Assembly: GCF_000739775.1 (NCBI RefSeq)
Contig: NZ_BBJH01000003.1
Span: forward strand, 367,684-431,683
Direction of reading: 5' to 3'
Length of the DNA: 64,000 nucleotides
Source of the DNA: Paraburkholderia heleia NBRC 101817
GTDB lineage: Bacteria > Pseudomonadota > Gammaproteobacteria > Burkholderiales > Burkholderiaceae
Within the stretch, counting starts at the first letter, position 1; each line of letters begins with the position of its first letter. Position numbers and translations under genes: made by a program. A model generated the notes under the pieces. That model saw only the letters and a list, made by a program, of their open reading frames with translations, had not been told where the DNA came from and did not search any database. Positions 8,628 to 17,965 of the stretch are shown here, piece after piece.

Positions 8628-11063
8628 ATGAACGCTGCCGACACCCCTGCCTACCCGCCGCTCTCCGACGACTTGCTGCGCCGCATGGACGCCTGGTGGC
8701 GCGCGGCCAACTATCTCTCGGTCGGCCAGATTTATCTGCTCGCCAATCCGCTATTGCGCGAACCGCTGCAACTCGCACACGTGAAGCCGCGCCTGCTCGG
8801 CCACTGGGGCACCACGCCGGGCCTGAACTTCCTCTATACGCACCTGAACCGCGTCATCAACGCACGCGATCTCGACGTGCTGTTTCTCGCGGGGCCGGGC
8901 CACGGCGGGCCGGCCGTCGTCGCGAACACCTGGCTGGAAGGCACCTACAGCGAGACCTGGCCGAACGTGCCGCTGGACGTCGAGGGCATGGCCGCGCTCT
9001 TCAAGCAGTTCAGCTTTCCGGGCGGCATCCCGAGCCACGTCGCGCCGCAAACGCCGGGGTCCATCCACGAGGGCGGCGAACTCGGCTACGCGCTCTCGCA
9101 TGCCTACGGCGCGGTGTTCGACAACCCGGATCTGATCGTCGCCTGCGTGGTGGGCGACGGCGAAGCCGAAACGGGCCCGCTCGCCACCGCCTGGCACTCG
9201 AACAAGTTCCTCAATCCCGCCACCGACGGCGCGGTGCTGCCCATTCTCCATCTGAACGGCTACAAGATCGCGGGGCCGACCGTGCTTGCGCGTATCGGCG
9301 ACGACGAGCTCGCCTCGCTCATGAAGGGCTATGGCCACGAACCGATCTTCGTGGAGGCCGAGGAACCGGACGTGGCGCATCGCCTGATGGCCGCCGCGTT
9401 CGACACGGCGTTCGACGACATTGCGCGCATCCAGAAGACTGCGCGCGAACTCGCGGACGAACACGGCAGCCTGCCGCCCGGCTATGTGCGCCCGCGCTGG
9501 CCGATGATCGTCCTGCGCACACCCAAGGGCTGGACCGGCCCGAAGACCGTGGATGGCCAGAAAACCGAAGGCTCGTGGCGCTCGCACCAGGTGCCGCTCG
9601 CCAACATCTCGAAGCCCGGGCATCTCGCACTGCTGGAAACCTGGATGCGCAGTTACAAGCCCGAGGAACTCTTCGACGCACAAGGCCGCCTCGTGCCCGA
9701 CATCGCCGCGCTCGCGCCGCAAGGCGAAAAGCGCATGAGCGCGAACCCGCGCTCGAACGGCGGCGGCCGTGTGCGCGAGCTGCGCGTGCCGCCCTTCGAG
9801 CACCACGCCGTGGATGTGCCCGCACCCGGCCAGGTGGACGCCGAAGCCACGCGCGTGATGGGCGCGTTCCTGCGCGAAGTGATGCGTGTGAACGACGCCA
9901 CGCGCAACTTCCGCATCTTCGGGCCCGACGAAACCGCGTCGAACCGCTGGAGCGACGTATTCGACGTGACGTCGCGCACGTGGCTCGCGGAGGTCGCGCC
10001 CGACGACATCCAGCTCGCCACCAACGGCCGCGTGATGGAAATCCTCTCCGAGCACACCTGCCAGGGCTGGCTGGAAGGCTATCTGCTCACGGGCCGCCAC
10101 GGTTTCATGTCGTGCTACGAGGCGTTCATCCACATCATCGATTCGATGTTCAACCAGCACGCGAAGTGGCTGAAGGTGATCCGCGAGATTGCGTGGCGGC
10201 GGCCGCTTCCGTCGCTCAACTATCTGCTCACCTCGCACGTGTGGCGCCAGGACCATAACGGCTTCAGCCATCAGGACCCGGGCTTCATCGACTATGCCGT
10301 GAACAAGAAGTCGGACACCGTGCGCGTGTATCTACCGCCCGACGCCAACACGCTGCTCGCCGTGACCGACCACGTGCTGCGCACCTGGAACCGCATCAAC
10401 ATCATCGTGGCAGGCAAGCAGCCGCAGGCGCAGTGGCTCGACATGGACGCGGCCATTCGCCACTGCGCGGACGGTATCGGCATCTGGCAATGGGCGAGCA
10501 ACGATGACGGCGGCGAGCCCGACGTGGTCATGGCCTGCGCCGGCGACGTCCCGACCATGGAGACGCTAGCCGCCGTGGACCTGCTGCGCACCTGCCTGCC
10601 CGACCTGAAGGTCCGCGTGGTGAACGTGGTAGACCTGATGACGCTCGAACCCGCCGACCGCCATCCGCATGGCCTGCCGGACGCGGACTTCAACGCGCTC
10701 TTCACGACCGACAAGCCCGTCATCTTCGCGCACCACAGCTATCCTTCGCTGATCCACCGGCTCACGTACCGGCGCGCCAATCACGCGAACATTCACGTGC
10801 ACGGCTTCATCGAGGAAGGCACGACGACCACGCCGTTCGACATGACGGTGCTCAACCGGCTCGATCGCTACCACCTGTGCGAAGCCGTGATCGACCGCGT
10901 GGGCGGACTCGCGCAGCGCGCGGCGCACCTGCGCCAGACACTGCACGACAAGCTGGCCGCGCACCGCCGCTACGTGGACGAGTACGGCGACGACATGCCC
11001 GAAATCCGTAACTGGCGCTGGCCGGCGGCGCGCGCCGCACAGGGTCCCGGCGAAACGGCCTAG
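8628..11063 (+). CDS. xfp: xylulose-5-phosphate/fructose-6-phosphate phosphoketolase
   Basis: An 811-residue thiamine-diphosphate enzyme splitting xylulose 5-phosphate (or fructose 6-phosphate) with phosphate into acetyl phosphate and glyceraldehyde 3-phosphate (or erythrose 4-phosphate). Hallmarks in order are [18 protein letters not shown], the cofactor motif [20 protein letters not shown], and FSHQDPGF in the pyrimidine domain. The C-terminal domain ends normally, so the gene is intact and of usual length. The ATG at 8628 follows CGGAG and begins the conserved N-terminus. No acetate kinase or phosphate acetyltransferase gene follows here; the next gene converges. Confidence 0.96.
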   Translation: MNAADTPAYPPLSDDLLRRMDAWWRAANYLSVGQIYLLANPLLREPLQLAHVKPRLLGHWGTTPGLNFLYTHLNRVINARDLDVLFLAGPGHGGPAVVANTWLEGTYSETWPNVPLDVEGMAALFKQFSFPGGIPSHVAPQTPGSIHEGGELGYALSHAYGAVFDNPDLIVACVVGDGEAETGPLATAWHSNKFLNPATDGAVLPILHLNGYKIAGPTVLARIGDDELASLMKGYGHEPIFVEAEEPDVAHRLMAAAFDTAFDDIARIQKTARELADEHGSLPPGYVRPRWPMIVLRTPKGWTGPKTVDGQKTEGSWRSHQVPLANISKPGHLALLETWMRSYKPEELFDAQGRLVPDIAALAPQGEKRMSANPRSNGGGRVRELRVPPFEHHAVDVPAPGQVDAEATRVMGAFLREVMRVNDATRNFRIFGPDETASNRWSDVFDVTSRTWLAEVAPDDIQLATNGRVMEILSEHTCQGWLEGYLLTGRHGFMSCYEAFIHIIDSMFNQHAKWLKVIREIAWRRPLPSLNYLLTSHVWRQDHNGFSHQDPGFIDYAVNKKSDTVRVYLPPDANTLLAVTDHVLRTWNRINIIVAGKQPQAQWLDMDAAIRHCADGIGIWQWASNDDGGEPDVVMACAGDVPTMETLAAVDLLRTCLPDLKVRVVNVVDLMTLEPADRHPHGLPDADFNALFTTDKPVIFAHHSYPSLIHRLTYRRANHANIHVHGFIEEGTTTTPFDMTVLNRLDRYHLCEAVIDRVGGLAQRAAHLRQTLHDKLAAHRRYVDEYGDDMPEIRNWRWPAARAAQGPGETA

Positions 11064-11079
11064 CCGCGCCTTGTGCCGC

Positions 11080-12057
11080 TCATGCCGAAGCCGGCTTCGC
11101 GCGCCCGAACACGCGCGCGAACGCGGTGACGAACGCGTCGAGCCGGTTCGATTCGAGACAGTCGATGCCGGCCGCGCCTACCCGGCCGTTTCCGCCGGGG
11201 AACGCGCGGCAGAGTTCGTCCGCGCCGCGTGGTTCGGTGAGCGGCGCGCGCACGCTCACCGCGTAGTTGCCGTCCGCGTTCACGCTCAGCACCGCGTGCG
11301 CGCACGAGGGTTCCTCGTTCGCGAGCACGTTGGCGAACACGCCGCGCACACGGCGCGCCCACGGCTCGTCGGGCAACACGCAAACGCTGCCGTACTGGAG
11401 CGCGACGAGCGGCGCGATGGCCTGGGCCAGTTCGAGATCGCCGTGACGGCAACGGGCGAGCTGCCCGACGATGGGCTCCGACGCAATGAAATCGAACGGG
11501 TCGGCATAAGGCTTCATCGCCGCATACAGATCGAGCGGCGCAATCATGAGATCTTCGACGCAGTCGCCGTAAGCGTTGTAGTTGATCGACTCGCCAAGCT
11601 CGCGCAGCTGTCCGGCCTGCACGGTGTCGAGCCCGGCCTGCTGTGCGAGCGCCTGCGCCGTGCTGGGCAGATTGTCGCCCCAGGCCGCCGCAATCGCCCA
11701 CGGCCGGTGGCGGCCGGCGAGATGCCGGTCGACGAGCACGCTCGTGCAGACCTGCGCCGTCGTGTCGATGTGCGCGACGAGATTCCTGTTCACAGGCAAG
11801 TCGCCCGCGTGGTGATGGTCGAAATACTCGATCGCGACGTCCTTCGCGAGCAGCGCGGTGAGCGCCTTGCGATTCACGTCGAACGAAATGTCGAGCACCG
11901 TGAGCGAGTCGCCCGGCTGGGCGCTCACGCGCTCGACGAGTGCGATGTCGCGCTTCGCGCCGGTGATGAGCGTCGCCTCGCGCGGCCTTGCAAGCCGCAG
12001 TTGATGCAGCGCGCAGATGCCGTCTGCGTCGCCGTTGAATACGTCGAAATGCGCCAT
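11080..12057 (-). CDS. DHH-family phosphoesterase
   Basis: A 325-residue protein with the DHH fold. NGDADGICA (about residues 8-16) and DISFD provide acidic metal ligands, and FDHHHAGD at 79-85 is the DHH motif itself. Members cleave phosphodiester or nanoRNA-like substrates with manganese. The C-terminal part (FPGGNGRVGAAGIDCL) resembles a DHHA1-like substrate domain. The ATG at 12057 is preceded by CGGAG. It converges with phosphoketolase, ending 16 bases after it, and is divergent from the kinase fusion. The substrate is unknown. Confidence 0.85.
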   Translation of the reverse strand: MAHFDVFNGDADGICALHQLRLARPREATLITGAKRDIALVERVSAQPGDSLTVLDISFDVNRKALTALLAKDVAIEYFDHHHAGDLPVNRNLVAHIDTTAQVCTSVLVDRHLAGRHRPWAIAAAWGDNLPSTAQALAQQAGLDTVQAGQLRELGESINYNAYGDCVEDLMIAPLDLYAAMKPYADPFDFIASEPIVGQLARCRHGDLELAQAIAPLVALQYGSVCVLPDEPWARRVRGVFANVLANEEPSCAHAVLSVNADGNYAVSVRAPLTEPRGADELCRAFPGGNGRVGAAGIDCLESNRLDAFVTAFARVFGRAKPASA

Positions 12058-12255
12058 GTCTCCGAGATTCCGTTGGGTTGAACATGACAGTATCGCGCAG
12101 CCCCGGTGGATTGCACAAAACGTGCAATCCACCGAGGTCCATGCGGGCCGTCTCGATCGCGGCCTTGACATGCCGCACAACGGTCTTCCCGCGCTGGCTC
12201 GCGCTATGCTGGTTTCGATGCGCATCCCCCGTAGTCCTCCATTCCCACGATAGCC

Positions 12256-13935
12256 ATGCCGATGTCCGAAACGCCGACCTCACGCCATGTCCTCAACCGT
12301 CAGCGCGCGGCGCGCCGCCACAGCCGCCTCGTGGACGCCGCCCTCTCGCGCGCCTGCACTTACGCGCACCCGGCCGGGCACATCGTGCGCATCGAAACCC
12401 ATATTTCCGTGGTATTTCTCGCCGGGCGGTACGCGTACAAGATCATGAAGCCCGTCGATTTCGGCTTCGTCAATTTTGTGCGGCTCGATGCCCGACGCCG
12501 CTGCTGCGAAGCCGAGATTCGCCTGAATGCGCCCTTCGCGGGACCGATTTATCGCGACACTGGTGAGCTATTTTTGGACGGTCGGCGCTGCAGGCTCAGG
12601 TTCAGGCGCGGCGTGCGCGGCAACGCAAGCGTCATCGACTACGCGGTTCGCATGCGCCGCTTCGATCAGCGTCTGCTGTTTTCGAACCTGCTCGCGCACG
12701 GCGAACTGAGCACGGCCGATATCGATGCGGCCGCAATCAGCCTCGCCGCGAGCCATCGGCATGCGCGCCGGGCCGGACGCGGGCCGATGGCACCCGCGGC
12801 GCGCCTCGGCTCGGCAGCACTGCTGCGCGAACAGGTGCTCGCGGCGCTCGCGCCCCTCGAAGCGGATCCGCGCACGGCGCACGCAGTGGAATGCGCCGCG
12901 TTGCGCGCAACGTGCGAGAGCGAACTCGCACGTCTCGCACCGCACCTCGACGCACGCCGCGCAAACGGATTCGTGCGCGCCTGCCACGGCGACCTGCATC
13001 TCGACAACATCGTGCGGTACGGGCGGCACGCGCTGATGTTCGATTGCATCGAGTTCAGCGACGAACTGCGCTGGATCGACGTGACCTGCGATCTTGCGTT
13101 CCTGCTGATGGATCTGCGCGCGCGTGGCCACGCGGCATATGCCCACCGTCTGCTCAATCGCTACCTCGACGCAACAGGCGAGTTCACGGGGCTCGCTGCG
13201 TTGCGGCTTTATATCGTTTATCGCGCGCTGGTGCGGGCCTTGGTAGCGATGCTCAAGGCGCGCTCGCCCGCGCGGTCCGATGCGCAAGCGAGCGCAGGCA
13301 CCGCCTCGCGCTACCTGGCGCTTGCGGCCAGCGAAGCGCGCGCCATGCGCGAGCCCGCGCCCTGGCTTCTGTTGTGCCACGGGTTTTCGGGATCGGGAAA
13401 GTCGGCTGCGAGCCATGCGCTCGCCGAATTGAGCGGGGCGATCCGTGTATCGAGCGACCTCGAGCGCAAGCGGCTCGAACCCTTCGCGCCGCCCTCGCTC
13501 GACGCCCTGCCGGCAAGCGCCTACACGCAAGCCGCGCTCGACGCGCATTACGAACGCCTCGTCGCCCATGTGCGCGACGTGCTGAACGCGGGCTATACGG
13601 CGCTAGTGGATGCGACGTTTCTCAAGGCAATGCATCGCGCACGTTTCGCGGCGCTCGCACGTGAGCTGAACCGGCCAATGCTGATCCTGAACTTCCACGC
13701 GCCGCGAGCTCGGCTCGCCGAACGTGTCAACGCCCGCGAGCACGGGCCGCGCGACCCTTCCGACGCCGGAGCCGACGTGCTCGCCGCGCAGTTTGCGCAA
13801 GCGGATGCACTCGATGCGCGCGAGCGGCAACGCACCGTTGATCTCAATACCGACGTGGAAATCGAGGCGTTCTCGCGCGAACCGTGGTGGGCGCCGCTGT
13901 TCGAACGCATGCGTGCGGAGGATGGGGAGATCTGA
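12256..13935 (+). CDS. fusion of aminoglycoside-phosphotransferase-like and AAA/zeta-type P-loop kinase domains
   Basis: A 559-residue two-domain protein. Residues about 30-330 are a protein-kinase-like aminoglycoside phosphotransferase fold. They include AYKIMKPVDFGFVNF and the Brenner loop HGDLHLDNI, then FDCIEFSDELRWIDVTCDLAFL. Residues about 370-555 form a P-loop kinase with Walker A GFSGSGKS and a VDATFL segment. This architecture is widespread in proteobacteria as a bifunctional APH/ATP-binding protein of unknown substrate. Two ATGs lie two codons apart; the first is given. It is divergent from the DHH phosphoesterase. Confidence 0.85.
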   Translation: MPMSETPTSRHVLNRQRAARRHSRLVDAALSRACTYAHPAGHIVRIETHISVVFLAGRYAYKIMKPVDFGFVNFVRLDARRRCCEAEIRLNAPFAGPIYRDTGELFLDGRRCRLRFRRGVRGNASVIDYAVRMRRFDQRLLFSNLLAHGELSTADIDAAAISLAASHRHARRAGRGPMAPAARLGSAALLREQVLAALAPLEADPRTAHAVECAALRATCESELARLAPHLDARRANGFVRACHGDLHLDNIVRYGRHALMFDCIEFSDELRWIDVTCDLAFLLMDLRARGHAAYAHRLLNRYLDATGEFTGLAALRLYIVYRALVRALVAMLKARSPARSDAQASAGTASRYLALAASEARAMREPAPWLLLCHGFSGSGKSAASHALAELSGAIRVSSDLERKRLEPFAPPSLDALPASAYTQAALDAHYERLVAHVRDVLNAGYTALVDATFLKAMHRARFAALARELNRPMLILNFHAPRARLAERVNAREHGPRDPSDAGADVLAAQFAQADALDARERQRTVDLNTDVEIEAFSREPWWAPLFERMRAEDGEI

Positions 13936-13981
13936 TTCTGCGGCCAACACATGAACGGCCGCGAAAAGCCCGCGCGCCCGC

Positions 13982-14386
13982 TCATCGTTCCACGAACGGC
14001 CGCGCGAGCGGCCAGCGCAGCGAGGACGCCACCGGAAAGCGCGGCTTGCGGCCGGCCGGCGCGCGCCACGGCTGCATGCGTTCGGCCATGGCCGCGCACA
14101 GGGCGAGGCCTTGCTCGCCATGCAGACGCTCCATGGCGTGATGCACGAGACCGGCGTCGAACCACAGCTTGAAGCGGCGATGGCAGGTGCGGAAATCGGG
14201 ATACTGCTCGGGCAGCTTCGACCAGACCGAGCCGGTGACCAGGACCCAAAGAATGCCCGCGAAAACGTGACGTGGATTGTGCGCCGGGCGCCCGCGGCGA
14301 TGACCGTCAACGCGGATTTCGTGAAACATCGGCGCGATGCGGCGCCACTGTGCATCGGTGAGTTCTGGAGATATGCGGGAAGACAT
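13982..14386 (-). pseudogene. IS5-family transposase N-terminal fragment
   Basis: A 134-codon frame whose first ~95 codons match the DUF4096 N-terminal region of IS5-type transposases (LTDAQWRRIAPMF, then HNPRHVFAGILWVLVTGSVW and ERLHGEQGLA). After that the sequence diverges into basic residues and stops. No DDE catalytic domain follows, and I see no terminal inverted repeats or target duplication. It is probably a remnant or a host-retained fragment. Its codon use is like the neighbouring genes, which suggests an old event. Confidence 0.7.
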
Positions 14387-14570
14387 CTGATGGTCCCTGT
14401 GAGGTTATCTGACACGACAGGACTAAAGTAGCCTCACAACGAACAGGAAAATATCGGACTATGCCTAAAAATCGAGATGAACTCGCGAGTCCGGAATCCG
14501 CACGCTAACTCGCGGCCGCGGCCGGTGCTGCGCTACACTGCGCCATCCAGGCTTCGACGGCGGATTTCCA

Positions 14571-15398
14571 ATGGCGCCTTCATCCACTTCAAAAGCCCGG
14601 CACGGCCGGATTCGCGTCGGCGTGGGCGGCTGGATCTATGCGCCGTGGCGCGGCGCGTTCTATCCCGGCGGGCTTGCGCAGCGCCGCGAGCTGGAATACG
14701 CAAGCCGTCATCTCTCGACACTGGAAATCAACAGCACATATTACGGCGCGCAGCGCCCGGAAAGCTTCACGCGCTGGCACGACGAAACCCCCGAGGACTT
14801 CGTGTTCTCGCTGAAAGCCCCGCGCTTTGCGATGAATCGACGTGTGCTGGCCGAAGCCGGAGCCACGATCGAGCGCTTTTTGAGCGGCGGCGTGCTGAAC
14901 CTGCGCGACAAGCTCGGGCCGATCAACTGGCAGCTCACGCCAGGCAAGCGCTTCGATCCCGAGGACTACGCACGATTTCTCGAACTGCTGCCGGACGAGG
15001 CAGAAGGCCGCCCGCTGCGCCACGCGCTCGAAGTGCGCGACAAGAGCTTTTGCACGCCGGAATTCGTCGCGCTCGCGCGCAAGCACAAGGCGGCGATCGT
15101 CGTCAGCGGCGATTCCGGCTACCCGCTGATCGGCGATTCGAGTGCACCGTTCGTCTACGCCCGCATCATGGGAACCGCGCAGGATCACCCGCAGGGCTAT
15201 GCTCCCGCCGACCTCGACCTTTGGGCAGCGCGCGCGCTCACCTGGTCGCGCGGCGAAACACCCGACGATCTCGCCACCTACGCGCAACCGCTCGCCGCGA
15301 AGGCTGGCCGGGACGTGTATCTCTACGTCATCAGCGGCTTCAAGGAACGCAACCCTGCGGCAGCGATGGCGCTGATCGAACGCGTCGGCGCGAACTAG
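14571..15398 (+). CDS. DUF72 (YecE-like) family protein
   Basis: A 275-residue TIM-barrel-like DUF72 protein. Visible landmarks are RVGVGGWIYAPWRGAFYP at the start, STLEINSTYYG (about residue 50), FVFSLKAPRFAMNRR, and LRHALEVRDKSF in the middle, with YLYVISGFKERNP near the end. The length fits the family. The biochemical function of DUF72 proteins is not established. The gene points towards the end of the rpoN paralogue, and a branched hairpin lies between them. Confidence 0.9.
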   Translation: MAPSSTSKARHGRIRVGVGGWIYAPWRGAFYPGGLAQRRELEYASRHLSTLEINSTYYGAQRPESFTRWHDETPEDFVFSLKAPRFAMNRRVLAEAGATIERFLSGGVLNLRDKLGPINWQLTPGKRFDPEDYARFLELLPDEAEGRPLRHALEVRDKSFCTPEFVALARKHKAAIVVSGDSGYPLIGDSSAPFVYARIMGTAQDHPQGYAPADLDLWAARALTWSRGETPDDLATYAQPLAAKAGRDVYLYVISGFKERNPAAAMALIERVGAN

Positions 15399-15498
15399 CC
15401 GCGCACCGCCAATCTCATCCGCGACATATTGATCGAGCGAGCCGGCGCTCACGCGCCCGGCGCGCCCGCCGGAATTCGCCGTAAGGGGTTGCTTTGAA

Positions 15499-15564
15499 GC
15501 GGCGCGCGTAACGTCACGTGCGGTCCGCGTTGCCACACATGTCGTTACGCCGGTCACGCGCCGC
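15499..15564. terminator. two-step stem structure between convergent genes
   Basis: GCGGCGCG (15499-15506) pairs with CGCGCCGC (15557-15564), and the adjacent CGTAACG (15507-15513) pairs with CGTTACG (15543-15549), leaving a 7-base bulge and a 29-base loop. It sits between the 3' ends of the DUF72 gene and rpoN. No clear U tract follows, so its role as a terminator is uncertain. Confidence 0.4.
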
Positions 15565-15606
15565 TGACCTCCCCCGTTTTCCGGCCCGCAGATAAAACCG
15601 CGTGCC

Positions 15607-17151
15607 TCAAATCTGCCGACGCATTTCAGCCGCCGGCAACTTCATCATCTGCCGATACTTCGTGACCGTGCGGCGCGCCACCTGCACGCCCTGCTTTTCG
15701 AGTTCCTGCGTGAGAATGACGTCGGAAAGCGGATCGCGCGGATCTTCGGCGTTGATCATTTCCTTGATGAGCGCGCGCACCGCAGCCGCGGAGCACGTGC
15801 CGCCCGTTCGCGTCTCCAGCTCGCGCGGGAAGAAGCGCTTGAACTCGAAGATGCCCCGCGGCGTGGCCATGTACTTGTTGCCCGTGGCGCGCGAAACGGT
15901 CGACTCGTGCAGGCCCAGTTCGTCGGCGACGTCGCGCAGCAGCATGGGCCGCAGCGCGATTTCGCCGTACTGGAAAAACGCCTTCTGACGCGCAACGATG
16001 CACTCGCCCACGCGCAGGATCGTCTCGCAGCGCTTGTGCGCGTTGCGGATCAGCCAGCGCGCTTCCTGCAGCTGCTGGGCAAGCGGCGAGCGGCTCGTCT
16101 GATCCGAGCGCGCGAACATCTCCGCATAGAGCTTGTGGATGCGCGCCCGCGGCTCGATGGCCGGGTTCACGCTCACCACCCACTTGCCGCGCACCTGGCG
16201 CACGATCACGTCAGGAATGACATAGCCGCCGTCCGCACGTCCATAGTGATTGCCCGGTTTCGGATCGAGGCGGCGCACAAGCGCACTCGCGGCTTGCAGG
16301 GAAGCGGCGTCGCAGCCGAGCTGGCGCTGCAGCTCGCCGTGCTCGCGGCGCGCGAGGCGTTCGAGATGCTGCGAGACGATCTGCATGGCCAGTTCGCGAT
16401 ACGGGGTGTCGTGCGGCATCGCCTCGAGCTGAAGCGCGAGGCATTCGGAAAGCGAACGCGCACCGATGCCGGGACGATCGAGTGTCTGCACCACGCGCAA
16501 CGCTACCCGCAGACGGTCTTCGTCGAGCGTGTCGCCCGCCGTGTCGCCCGCGCCCTCTCCGTCGGCGAGATCGGCGAGGTCCTGGCGCAGGTAGCCGTCG
16601 TCGTCGAGCGCCTCGATGACGATCTGCGTTGCAATCCGGTCAAGGTCGTCGAGCGGCGAGAGGCGCAGCGCCTCGTGCAACTGCTCGCGCAGCGTAACGG
16701 GCACGCGCACCCAGTCGGAGGCTTCGGAATCGCCGTCCTCGCCGCCGCGATAGCTCGACGTGCGCAACGCGCCGGGTGTTGGCATCTCGGCGGTATAGCC
16801 CGAGCCTTCGTCGCTGTAGCTGGACTCGGCGTACGAACTCTCGGCGTAGGGTGAGGTTTCCTGCGCCATGCCGGCATCGAGGCCGGACTCGCCCGTGCCT
16901 TCCGTCGCCATGGCGGGGGCTTCGCCCGCGGGCGCCGCCGCGGAGCCGATGCCCGCCGCGCCGTCGGCCGCTTCGGCAGCCTCACCGGTCTCCGAAGCGG
17001 GCGGGACATATTCGAGGAACGGATTGGTGTCGAGCGCCTCGCGCAGCTCCTGCTGGAATTCGAGCGACGACAGTTGCAGCAGCCTCACCGCTTGCTGAAG
17101 ACGCGGCGTGAGCGCCAGATGCTGGCGCGCGTGTAACGCGATGGAAGGCAT
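15607..17151 (-). CDS. rpoN: RNA polymerase sigma-54 factor (RpoN paralogue)
   Basis: A 514-residue sigma-54. The glutamine-rich activator-contact region is at residues 8-45 (LTPRLQQAVRLLQLSSLEFQ). A long acidic/alanine linker of about 110 residues follows, then the core-binding region. The helix-turn-helix has LGLHESTVSRA, and the RpoN box ARRTVTKYR is at 492-500 for -24 recognition. It is not flanked by the lptB and hpf genes that surround the housekeeping rpoN, so it is probably the second copy known from many Burkholderia-group genomes. The start at 17151 is supported by a sigma-54-type promoter whose predicted start site lies downstream of the alternative ATG at 17196. Confidence 0.95.
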   Translation of the reverse strand: MPSIALHARQHLALTPRLQQAVRLLQLSSLEFQQELREALDTNPFLEYVPPASETGEAAEAADGAAGIGSAAAPAGEAPAMATEGTGESGLDAGMAQETSPYAESSYAESSYSDEGSGYTAEMPTPGALRTSSYRGGEDGDSEASDWVRVPVTLREQLHEALRLSPLDDLDRIATQIVIEALDDDGYLRQDLADLADGEGAGDTAGDTLDEDRLRVALRVVQTLDRPGIGARSLSECLALQLEAMPHDTPYRELAMQIVSQHLERLARREHGELQRQLGCDAASLQAASALVRRLDPKPGNHYGRADGGYVIPDVIVRQVRGKWVVSVNPAIEPRARIHKLYAEMFARSDQTSRSPLAQQLQEARWLIRNAHKRCETILRVGECIVARQKAFFQYGEIALRPMLLRDVADELGLHESTVSRATGNKYMATPRGIFEFKRFFPRELETRTGGTCSAAAVRALIKEMINAEDPRDPLSDVILTQELEKQGVQVARRTVTKYRQMMKLPAAEMRRQI

Positions 17152-17489
17152 GGCAATCCCGGTTTGTTGAATTGAGTGGTAGTCCCTCTCATGCAACAGC
17201 CATGCCAGTTTTTACAACGCACTGTTTTGAAACGGGATCGGCACTTGCAACGCAGGCAGGCGAGCCTCTTTTCCGACCCCACCGTGGAGATTTTTACAAA
17301 CGGTGCGGAAAAATTTTTGCGCATGCCGGTCGGGAAAACCGCGGCCGCGAGAATCGGCCGCGATCCCGGATAATGGGCTGCGCAAGCGGCTTCCAGCAGG
17401 CTTTCAACGGTACGCGCAGCGAGCACGGACGCGGCGAGGCACGCGTCTTGCGGAAGGATGCGGCGACCACAACCAGAAAGGGAGAAGCC
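17152..17489. other. divergent promoter gap, rpoN / BON gene
   Basis: 338 bases between divergent starts with no supported gene. It contains the -24/-12 element described separately. The remainder towards the BON gene holds A-rich patches (around 17288-17320) but no promoter I can assign with confidence. Confidence 0.5.
17192..17207 (-). promoter_or_regulatory. sigma-54 (-24/-12) promoter of rpoN
   Basis: Read on the minus strand: TGGCATGGCTGTTGCA. This fits the sigma-54 consensus TGGCAC(G)-N4-TTGCW with one substitution, and the GG and GC dinucleotides are separated by the obligatory 10 bases. Transcription would start near 17181, leaving a 30-base leader before the rpoN ATG. I did not identify an enhancer site for an activator. 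Confidence 0.72.
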
Positions 17490-17837
17490 ATGAAGCGCAT
17501 CCTGATCCTCAAGACCGCGGCTGGCGCCGCCTGCATGACGTTCGCACTGATTGCCGGTGCGCAGACCACAACGAACAGCGCCGCGCCCGCGGCCAGCCCG
17601 GAATCCATGGGACAGCACGTTGACGACGCAACCATCACGACCAAGGTCAAGGCCGAGCTGCTCGGCGCGAAGAACGTGAAGTCAGAGCACATCCACGTGA
17701 AGACGCGTAAGGGCGTGGTCTCGCTCACCGGCACCGTGCCGAGCGCCGAGGACCGCGACAACGCCAGGCAGGTCGTGGAAGGCGTCTCCGGCGTGACCTC
17801 GGTGAAGAACCATCTCAAGGTCTCGGCAGCGAGCTGA
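17490..17837 (+). CDS. periplasmic BON-domain protein
   Basis: A 115-residue protein with a signal peptide (residues 1-24, ending IAGAQ). A single BON domain follows (about 43-112): DDATITTKVKAELL, then VKTRKGVVSLTGTVPS and GVTSVKNHLKV. BON domains occur in osmotic-shock or envelope-stress proteins such as OsmY and are thought to bind membranes. AGGGAGAAGCC precedes the ATG at 17490. It is divergent from rpoN. A direct link to that sigma factor is not shown by the sequence. Confidence 0.9.
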   Translation: MKRILILKTAAGAACMTFALIAGAQTTTNSAAPAASPESMGQHVDDATITTKVKAELLGAKNVKSEHIHVKTRKGVVSLTGTVPSAEDRDNARQVVEGVSGVTSVKNHLKVSAAS

Positions 17838-17965
17838 TCGATCCGCCGGGCAACCGGATCGACCCTGTTTCAGGCCGGACCGCGCCGACGGCTTCCACCG
17901 CCGGTGCTGCTCATCCCGGCCCCAACCCTGCCTCATTGCCGCCTCATTGCTGCCTCATTCCTGCC

